This document shows positions 24,712 through 30,239 of a DNA stretch of 30,239 nt, piece by piece. Below the pieces are notes generated by a model. It was given only the letters and a program-made list of their open reading frames with translations, was not told where the DNA came from and made no database searches. Source of the DNA: NBML01 sp029939535 (GTDB lineage Bacteria > Desulfobacterota > Desulfobacteria > Desulfobacterales > Desulfobacteraceae); the NCBI GenBank assembly GCA_029939535.1, contig JAOZST010000025.1:1-30239 (forward strand), read 5' to 3'. Each line of letters opens with the position of its first letter. Position 1 is the first letter of the stretch. The position numbers and the translations under genes were made by a program.

Positions 24712-25244
24712 TTGTTTTTCCTCTCCTTTAAATCCAGAAGATATTTGCTTCTTACCTTGCTAAGGAAATCCGTTACCGGGCTTGATGCATAATCCGGATA
24801 GGTCCATTCCAGGGTTTTAAATCCCTGTTTGGTATACATCAGGGTCAGGTCTGCATAAATCTGCTGACCAATATAAATCCTGTGGGAATAGTCCTTTCCC
24901 GTTGCAAGGACAAACCGGGAAGACAGCAGATACCCGGGATCAATATTGACCTGCCTGTTTCCCTGGGCTGAAAACATATTTTCCAGGGCATTGGTCCTGA
25001 TTTTTATGGATGCCAGCATTTCCTGTTCAATAAGGGGTTTGAAAGCAATTATACGACGGTACAGGGGAGATCCCATCTCCTTATAATAGTAGTCGGTAAA
25101 ATCAAAATCAAGCCATTTGGAAATAATATCGCAGGGTCCTGCAATATCTTCAAGTCCGTCAAAAATCTCATTAAAAACCTGTTTTTCCTTCATAAAAACA
25201 GAAATCACAAGCTTTGCCGGATCCGGTGGTTTTGGATTACTCAT
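24708..25244 (-). CDS. DUF4416 family protein
   Basis: The protein has 178 residues and matches the DUF4416 pattern as I recall it: KLVISVFMKEKQVFNEIF, FDFTDYYYKEMGSPLYRRI, IDPGYLLSSRFVLATGKDYSHRIYIG, FKTLEWTYPDYAS. The function is unknown. It is probably cytosolic, with no signal or membrane segment. Both ends overlap neighbours by 4 nt (Trm112-like upstream, yicC downstream), so it is translated as part of this cluster. Confidence 0.85.
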   Translation of the reverse strand: MSNPKPPDPAKLVISVFMKEKQVFNEIFDGLEDIAGPCDIISKWLDFDFTDYYYKEMGSPLYRRIIAFKPLIEQEMLASIKIRTNALENMFSAQGNRQVNIDPGYLLSSRFVLATGKDYSHRIYIGQQIYADLTLMYTKQGFKTLEWTYPDYASSPVTDFLSKVRSKYLLDLKERKNK

Positions 25245-25408
25245 ATAGGCTTTGCTTCTTCAATGAGCATGATAGGTATATCATCCTTTATTTCATAGCA
25301 CAGGGAGCAGACCTCACACACAAGCCCGTCCTGGTTATCCGTCAAAACAACCTCTCCCTTGCATTTGGGACAGACCAGTATATCCAGTAATTCTTTGGAA
25401 ACCGCCAT
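25241..25408 (-). CDS. Trm112/YcaR-family zinc-ribbon protein
   Basis: This small protein has 55 residues from the ATG at 25408, chosen because AGGAGG lies just upstream; an in-frame start six codons earlier lacks that support. Seen: LLDILVCPKCKGEVVL and VCEVCSLCYEIKDDIPIML, with two Cys pairs forming a zinc ribbon. Family members act as partners or stabilisers for methyltransferases in eukaryotes and archaea. Bacterial YcaR-type genes often lie near lpxK/msbA, as here. The reported gap just upstream is an assembly artefact. Confidence 0.92.
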   Translation of the reverse strand: MAVSKELLDILVCPKCKGEVVLTDNQDGLVCEVCSLCYEIKDDIPIMLIEEAKPI

Positions 25409-25445
25409 GATACTCCTCCTTTTCAATTTTTTTTGCCTGATTTTT
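25391..25445. repeat. 55-nt contig-end duplicate, left copy of gap 1
   Basis: This block is identical to 25546-25600. It covers the start and ribosome binding site of the Trm112-like gene. The duplicate on the other side of the N run is the same genomic DNA counted twice. Confidence 0.95.
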
Positions 25446-25545
25446 NNNNNNNNNNNNNNNNNNNNNNNNNNNNNNNNNNNNNNNNNNNNNNNNNNNNNNN
25501 NNNNNNNNNNNNNNNNNNNNNNNNNNNNNNNNNNNNNNNNNNNNN
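25446..25545. other. Assembly gap 1 (100 N), artefactual
   Basis: A placeholder of exactly 100 N sits between two contig ends that already overlap by 55 nt. The real distance is minus 55, so no sequence is missing if the overlap is genuine. Confidence 0.9.
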
Positions 25546-25602
25546 TTCTTTGGAAACCGCCATGATACTCCTCCTTTTCAATTTTTTTTGCCTGATTTTT
25601 GA

Positions 25603-27363
25603 TTAATTGCCTGTTCTGGCAGCCTGCATGGATTGAAGTTTAAAATACGCTCCCTTCAAAGCCATCAACTCCCTGTGACTGCCCTGTTCAGCAATGGCCC
25701 CGTTTTTAAGCAAAATAACCCTGGATGCATAGTCAATGGTGGAAAGCCTGTGGGCAATTACAAAAGAGGTCCTGCCCTTCATGAGATTTTCCAGGGCCTT
25801 CTGCACCACCTGTTCTGCCTGGGAATCCAAAGCAGAGGTAGCCTCATCCAGAATCAGCACAGGAGCATCTTTGATCAGGGCCCTGGCAATACAGATCCTC
25901 TGCTTTTCACCGCCGGACAGTCTGGAACCCAGTTCACCAATCACGGTGTCATAACCATTGGGAAATCCCTGGATAAATCCATGGGCATAGGCATCCCTGG
26001 CTGCCTGTTCAATCTGTTCATCCGTGGCATCCATTTTACCATACCGGATATTATCCCGGACCGATTCATTGAACAGAATCGGCTCCTGGGTAACAATGGA
26101 AATATGGTCACGCAGGGACTTTACAGACAGATCCCTTACATCCCTGCCCCCAATCTTTACCTGGCCGCAGTCCACATCATACAACCGGGGAATCAAATTA
26201 ACAAGACTGGTCTTACCTCCACCGCTCATGCCCACCAGGGCCAGGACTTCACCCGGGGCCACCCTGAGGTTAATATCCCTGAGGGCAGGTTCCTCTCCCG
26301 GGCCATAGGAAAAGCTCACCCGGTCAAAGGTGAGATCAAAAGTTTTCCCTTCAAGGATCTCAGGATTCTTTTTTTCCTGGATAATCTGTTCCTGTTCCAG
26401 AACATCAAAAATCCGGGCAGCTGCTGCCACCCCTTCCTGGATCGTATTGTTGAGTCTTGACAATTTTTTGACTGGATCATACAGCATCATTACAGCGGTT
26501 AAAAATGAAAAAAAGATCCCTGGTGTGGAAGTACCGTTGATCACCCTCATGCCTCCAAACCAGATAATAAAGGCAATGCCCAGGCCCCCTAAAAATTCCA
26601 TAATGGGAGAAGACAATGCCTTGGCAATTACTTTTTTCATTTCAAGCCGGAATAATTCCCTGGTTTTTTCCTTAAAACGATTTTTTTCAAAAATTTCCAG
26701 GTTGAAGATTTTAATAATCTTGATGCCGGAAAAAGTCTCGTGGAGAAAGGAATTTAAATCTGCCATGGTTTCCTGGGACCCCGTTGAAAAGCGTCTGACA
26801 CGCCGGCCAAAAACAAGGATGGGATAAAATGCCAGGGGAAGAACGAGAAAAGCGCCGCAGGCCAGCTGCCAGTCCCGGTAAAAAATAACAAACAAAAAAG
26901 CGAGCACACTGAAAAAATCCCGGAATATATTGATCACAGCCGTTGATACCATGCCCTTGACAATGTTGACATCATTGGTGATCCTGGACATAAGCGCCCC
27001 GGTCTTCTCTTTGTGGATAAATGCTATGGGCAGGTCTGTAATCTTTTCATAAAGGGAATCCCGAAAATATCGAATAATTTTTTCACCGATATAATTCATC
27101 AAATATTCAGATCCAAAGGAACCAAGCCCCTTGATTAAAAACACCAGAACTGCCAGACCCGGTATAAGGAGAAGCATTTCCCTGTTTTTGGCCACAAAAA
27201 TATCATCTATGACCGGCTTGATCAAAAAGGCCATGGACCCATTTGCCACTGCCACCATAATCATGCATCCAGCTGCAATGGCAAGTCGTTTCCAGTATTG
27301 GGTCACAATCCCTATAATTTCTTTCTGCCTGGATTTGGATAACCCGGTTTTTGTATTTTCCAT
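25603..27363 (-). CDS. msbA: Lipid A/LPS-core flippase MsbA (type IV ABC exporter)
   Basis: This half-transporter has 586 residues. A six-helix membrane domain covers about residues 20-310 and an ATPase domain covers about 345-586. Seen: Walker A GMSGGGKTS (378-386), the Q-loop TQEPILF, the signature LSGGEKQR (482-489), Walker B VLILDEATS (502-510) and the switch His in AHRL. MsbA moves core-lipid A across the inner membrane. The general ABC exporter pattern alone does not fix the substrate. The assignment rests on the divergent waaA next door (48 nt) and the Trm112-like gene downstream. TATAAT appears twice upstream within an 11-bp direct repeat. Confidence 0.9.
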   Translation of the reverse strand: MENTKTGLSKSRQKEIIGIVTQYWKRLAIAAGCMIMVAVANGSMAFLIKPVIDDIFVAKNREMLLLIPGLAVLVFLIKGLGSFGSEYLMNYIGEKIIRYFRDSLYEKITDLPIAFIHKEKTGALMSRITNDVNIVKGMVSTAVINIFRDFFSVLAFLFVIFYRDWQLACGAFLVLPLAFYPILVFGRRVRRFSTGSQETMADLNSFLHETFSGIKIIKIFNLEIFEKNRFKEKTRELFRLEMKKVIAKALSSPIMEFLGGLGIAFIIWFGGMRVINGTSTPGIFFSFLTAVMMLYDPVKKLSRLNNTIQEGVAAAARIFDVLEQEQIIQEKKNPEILEGKTFDLTFDRVSFSYGPGEEPALRDINLRVAPGEVLALVGMSGGGKTSLVNLIPRLYDVDCGQVKIGGRDVRDLSVKSLRDHISIVTQEPILFNESVRDNIRYGKMDATDEQIEQAARDAYAHGFIQGFPNGYDTVIGELGSRLSGGEKQRICIARALIKDAPVLILDEATSALDSQAEQVVQKALENLMKGRTSFVIAHRLSTIDYASRVILLKNGAIAEQGSHRELMALKGAYFKLQSMQAARTGN

Positions 27364-27380
27364 AAGCTTTCTTTATATCA

Positions 27381-27413
27381 CCATATTATATCTTGGTATC
27401 TGCCATATTATAT
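27381..27413. repeat. 11-bp direct repeat in the msbA-waaA divergent spacer
   Basis: CCATATTATAT occurs at 27381-27391 and 27403-27413, a 22-bp period (about two helical turns). Read on the minus strand each copy contains TATAAT, a consensus -10 that could serve msbA. The second copy overlaps the waaA ATG at 27412. It may be a double regulator site or a small duplication. Confidence 0.6.
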
Positions 27414-28892
27414 GAAGAAGTATTGTCAATTATTCAAAAACATGAGAGCATATGTCCCCATGATAAAGACTGCCTTTATACCCAATTTTTTAAAAATTTA
27501 CAATATCATGTGGCAGGCAGCCCTGCCCTTTTTAAAGAAAAACAAAAGGCTTACATCTTCCTTTTTAAAGCGGGTGAGTGTAAATCACCTTGGCAACGCA
27601 GATATCTGGATCCAGGCGGCATCGGCAGGTGAGGCTTTTCTTGCCGTTTCCCTGCTCACCTGCCTGGAACCGGAACAAAAAACAAAGATCCTGGTCACAG
27701 CCACCACCTCCCAGGGTCTTGAGATCCTTGAATCAGGCCTTGTAAAAGGTAAAATCTCCAGCAATATAAGCTATTGTCTTGAATGGTTTCCCTTTGATAT
27801 ACCCGCAACCATAAAATCCGCTGTCATCCGGGTCAACCCCAGGGTCATGGTCCTGCTTGAAACTGAAATCTGGCCGGCCCTGCTCCATTATCTAAAGGAA
27901 AATCACACCAGAATCTTCATTGTCAATGCCCGTCTGTCCAATAAAAGTGCCAGACATTACCAATTGACAAAATTCCTCTGGTCATACCTGGAGCCAGACC
28001 ATATTCTTGCAATCTCGCCCTCAGATGCCCAAAAATATGGACGGGTCTTTACGGGATCAAAAATAACAACCATGCCCAATATTAAATTTGATCTCATGGA
28101 AACCGACCCGGTTGACTATACCACGGCAAATAAGTTAAAAAGCCTGATACCTGAAAAACTTCCCCTGTCAATACTGGCCTCGGTTAGAAGACAGGAAGAA
28201 AAACAGGCCATCAACATCCTTACCCACCTGGTGACCCAATATCCTTCCCAGGTGGTGGCAATTTTTCCCAGGCACATGCACAGGATTGATGCCTGGAAAA
28301 AAAAACTGACCCAGCAAAGACTTTCCTTCCAATTAAGATCCAGCCTTACTGACCCTTTGACCAACCCGATGACTGAATCTGGCATAATCCTAGAGGATAT
28401 CTTTGGAGAGTTGAGATCTGCCTATGGCCTTGCCCGCACCGTATTTGTAGGTGGCAGCCTGAAACCCCTGGGTGGACAAAACTTCCTTGAACCGGCTGCC
28501 CAGGGTACCCATGTAGNNNNNNNNNNNNNNNNNNNNNNNNNNNNNNNNNNNNNNNNNNNNNNNNNNNNNNNNNNNNNNNNNNNNNNNNNNNNNNNNNNNN
28601 NNNNNNNNNNNNNNNNAAACCCCTGGGTGGACAAAACTTCCTTGAACCGGCTGCCCAGGGTACCCATGTAGTCACAGGACCCTATCTCAATGATTTTGCC
28701 TGGGTAGGAGAAGATATTTTCAGCCAGGGCATTGTTACAAAATGCAATAATTGGCAGGCTGTAGCTCAAACCATGGTCAGCCATCTAAAAATACTCGGGG
28801 AAAAATCCATTCTAAAACAAAAGGCCTGGAATTATATTCAAAAAAAACAGGGCGGAACAAAAACAGCCTGTCAGATGATTATAGGTCAGTAA
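27412..28892 (+). CDS. waaA: 3-deoxy-D-manno-octulosonic acid (Kdo) transferase, interrupted only by artefactual gap 2
   Basis: WaaA transfers Kdo from CMP-Kdo to the lipid A precursor at the inner membrane. Seen: an N-terminal hydrophobic/basic anchor (FLKIYNIMWQAALPFLKK), the catalytic Glu in QAASAGEAF (E74), LLETEIWPALL, NARLSNKSARHY, and the C-terminal FVGGSLKPLGGQNFLEPAAQ nucleotide-sugar signature. The 100 N at 28517-28616 are flanked by an exact 55-nt duplicate. Removing 155 nt gives a continuous frame of 442 codons (441 residues plus stop at 28890-28892), a normal WaaA length. An ATG 16 codons downstream is an alternative start. The gene is divergent from msbA, consistent with joint control of lipid A maturation. 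Confidence 0.92.
28517..28616. other. Assembly gap 2 (100 N), artefactual
   Basis: A run of 100 N lies between identical 55-nt blocks at 28462-28516 and 28617-28671. Collapsing them restores the waaA frame exactly, which is independent support that nothing is missing. Confidence 0.95.
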
Positions 28893-28930
28893 GGGGTTGC
28901 CCATTAAAATACGTCCCATAAAAATACATA

Positions 28931-28978
28931 TTGACAAATTGAATAAAATTGAATATGTTTTCTTTAATTAATATTCAA
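28931..28978 (+). promoter_or_regulatory. Promoter and candidate operator of the second toxin-antitoxin pair
   Basis: TTGACA at 28931-28936 and TATGTT at 28954-28959 are 17 nt apart. A perfect 8-bp inverted repeat, TTGAATAT at 28949-28956 and ATATTCAA at 28971-28978, covers the -10 and the likely transcription start. This is where an autoregulating antitoxin would be expected to bind. Confidence 0.6.
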
Positions 28979-28992
28979 AGAAAGAGGGCATC

Positions 28993-29229
28993 ATGAAAAC
29001 ATTAACAATGAGAGTTGATGATTCAATTTATCAGATGATAAAGGCTGCCGCAGATGGTCATAAAAGAAATATCTCAAATTTCATTGAATTTGCTACCTTG
29101 CAATATCTAACCTCAGTACAATATGTAGACAACAATGAAATGAATGAGATATTAAATGACAAGGAATTGGTTCAAAATCTCCAAGACGGTTTAAAAGACT
29201 TAAAAGCTGAAGATTATACAATTGTCTAA
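28993..29229 (+). CDS. Ribbon-helix-helix-type antitoxin
   Basis: The protein has 78 residues. The N-terminus MKTLTMRVDDSIYQMIKAAADGHKRNISNFIEFATLQYL fits the ribbon-helix-helix pattern: a short beta strand, then two helices. The acidic C-terminal half (NEMNEILNDKELVQNLQDGLKDLKAEDYTIV) would wrap the toxin. AGAGGG lies upstream of the ATG. It overlaps the toxin start by 8 nt in antitoxin-first order. Likely function: DNA-binding antitoxin that represses its own promoter through the inverted repeat just upstream. The family name (RelB or CopG-like) is left open. Confidence 0.82.
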   Translation: MKTLTMRVDDSIYQMIKAAADGHKRNISNFIEFATLQYLTSVQYVDNNEMNEILNDKELVQNLQDGLKDLKAEDYTIV

Positions 29230-29491
29230 TTTTAAAATTGCAGAATCTAAAACCTTTGAAAAAATCAAAAAAAAAATTGATTCACAACTTTATGCAAAAA
29301 TCAAAGCCATTGTCTACCCCCAGTTAAAGTCAAATCCATATTTTGGGATAAATATTAAAAAGCTTAAAGGTAATTTTGAAGGGTACTATCGATACCGGGT
29401 TGGAAGTTATCGATTGTTCTATTTGATAGATAATGGAAAAGTTATAGTTGTTATTGTTGATTTAAAACATCGACAGAATGCTTACAAATAA
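29222..29491 (+). CDS. RelE/ParE-superfamily toxin (second pair)
   Basis: The protein has 89 residues from a TTG at 29222, inside the end of the antitoxin gene. The overlap suggests translational coupling and limited toxin output. The RelE-fold core is clear: KIAESKTFEKIKKKIDSQLY, a loop with NPYFGINIKKLKGNFEGYYRYRVGSYRLFYLIDNGKVIVVIVDLKHRQNAYK. The RYRVGSYRLFY segment is the family hallmark, and the terminal H-R-x-x-x-Y resembles mRNA-interferase members. It differs markedly from the toxin at 20746, so the two pairs are unrelated copies. The 95 nt after it hold no gene, only a short AAGGAT repeat. Confidence 0.87.
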   Translation: MSNFKIAESKTFEKIKKKIDSQLYAKIKAIVYPQLKSNPYFGINIKKLKGNFEGYYRYRVGSYRLFYLIDNGKVIVVIVDLKHRQNAYK

Positions 29492-29586
29492 AAATCCAAT
29501 AACCAGTTGAGTAAGAAATAGCGACAATAAGCCAATAAAGCAACTCTGTCCCCAAAGACCAAGGATACCAAGGATGACCTTATAAA

Positions 29587-30239
29587 TTGAGTTTATTTTC
29601 AAAAGAGAGCATTGTCAGGAAACAGATCATTCTCATGGGTGGTGACTTTATTGTCGGCATGGCCATTCTTTTGCTTTTTGCCAGGGCTCCCAGAGAAGTT
29701 CCTGTGGGCATATTTTCTGAAATCTGGGTTGTTCTATTTATTCCTGTCCTGATTTTCAGTTCATACTTTTGTGAAATTTACAATATTAAAACCTGGCTCA
29801 TTAAAACCCTGGCCATCCGCTCAGCAATTGTCACGGGGATTTCCTTTATTGCGCTTATTCTGGTCAGTAATTTTTCAGGGATACCCTGGCAACTGGTCTC
29901 TGGATTATAAAACCGGAGCAGCCTGGGCCCGGGAAAATGACCCGAGAATTACCAGGTTTGGTTATTTGCTGAGAAAAACCAGGATTGATGAGCTTCCCCA
30001 GCTGGTTAATGTTTTAAAAGGTAAAATGAGTTTTATCGGCCCCAGGCCTGAACGTCCTGAATTTGTAAAACAGATAGCTGAGGTTACGCCCTACTATATG
30101 GAACGTCATGCTGTTAAACCCGGCATAACAGGCTGGGCCCAGGTCATGTATCCCTATGGTTCCTCCCTTGGTGATTCCGTTGAAAAACTTCGATATGACC
30201 TGTATTATATAAATAACCTATCATTTTTTCTTGAATTCT
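29587..30239 (+). pseudogene. Polyprenyl-phosphate sugar transferase with internal deletion, cut by the window end
   Basis: Two parts of one family protein are joined out of frame. From TTG 29587 to about 29905: an N-terminal membrane region (IILMGGDFIVGMAILLLF; LFIPVLIFSSYFCEIY; SAIVTGISFIALILV), which then stops at 29908-29910. From about 29908 in another frame: the catalytic tail of a bacterial sugar transferase (GAAWARENDPRITRFG, LRKTRIDELPQL, MSFIGPRPERPEF, PGITGWAQVMYPYGSS, EKLRYDLYYI). Full-length relatives have about 450 residues, so roughly 230 are missing. The YPYGSS ending recalls the exosortase/PEP-CTERM-associated group (TIGR03013). Such enzymes start exopolysaccharide repeat units on undecaprenyl phosphate. 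As written this copy cannot be active. Misassembly is possible. Confidence 0.8.

Noticed and set aside
25359..25565. Open frame spanning gap 1 on the plus strand
   Set aside because: Made of N codons and the duplicated contig end.
25391..25600. Genuine 55-bp direct repeats (for example target-site duplications) around the N runs
   Set aside because: Exactly 55 nt at both unrelated sites, with 100 N each, is an assembler signature, not biology.
25633..26460. 275-codon plus-strand open frame opposite msbA
   Set aside because: It mirrors the codon use of the ABC transporter on the other strand; no domain and no promoter context.
28346..28784. Open frames running through the N run on the minus strand
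   Set aside because: They exist only because N is read as open; the plus-strand waaA frame explains the region after collapsing the overlap.
1..30239. CRISPR arrays, tRNA or rRNA genes, IS elements
   Set aside because: No regularly spaced repeats, no cloverleaf-like spacer sequence and no transposase motif were seen on reading the intergenic regions; a covariance-model search was not possible.

Overview
The window looks like a chromosomal segment of a Gram-negative, AT-leaning, strictly anaerobic Desulfobacterota, probably a Desulfobacteraceae-type sulfate reducer. This is inferred from gene content and order and was not tested by any search. The supporting signs are an outer-membrane LPS system (lptD, msbA, waaA), a small 2x[4Fe-4S] ferredoxin, a PSP1/RicT protein beside holB and metG, and a DUF4416-YicC-RemA-gmk block.

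Layout. Positions 1-3300 hold a small amino-acid/keto-acid group: a minus-strand PLP aminotransferase, then a plus-strand beta-keto-acid cleavage enzyme (BKACE) and a dimethylargininase-like hydrolase. A 42-nt promoter-like direct repeat flanks the aminotransferase. A perfect 18-bp stem separates this group from a minus-strand ferredoxin. Next come an unrecognised protein and, translationally coupled to it, a fusion of cysteine synthase with a cysteinyl-tRNA-synthetase-like domain that has lost its KMSKS motif. From 7.2 to 19.6 kb runs a co-directional plus-strand series: lptD, an RfaH/UpxY-type NusG paralogue, an HU/IHF-like gene, holB, ricT, metG, a transpeptidase-only penicillin-binding protein, and a 1254-residue GlmS-like protein about twice the usual size. 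Then follow a decayed MFS transporter and a toxin-first toxin-antitoxin pair. A minus-strand cluster runs, in transcription order, msbA, Trm112-like, DUF4416, yicC, remA-like, gmk, rlmB, comF. waaA diverges from msbA. After waaA lie a second toxin-antitoxin pair and a polyprenyl-phosphate sugar transferase that has lost its middle, cut by the window end.

The two runs of 100 N are not true gaps. Each is flanked by an exact 55-nt duplication, so the contig ends overlap by 55 nt. Removing 155 nt at each site closes the gap and gives one intact waaA reading frame (441 codons plus stop).

How the genes work together. LptD, MsbA and WaaA belong to lipid A/LPS assembly. The PBP and the GlmS-like protein point to wall or amino-sugar metabolism. 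HolB, the HU-like protein, RicT, MetG, Gmk, RlmB, YicC and the Trm112-like protein are housekeeping. The most unusual proteins are the CysK-CysRS-like fusion and the giant GlmS-like protein, whose glutaminase cysteine is internal and which carries an unrecognised C-terminal region of about 310 residues. No tRNA, rRNA, CRISPR array or insertion sequence was recognised.
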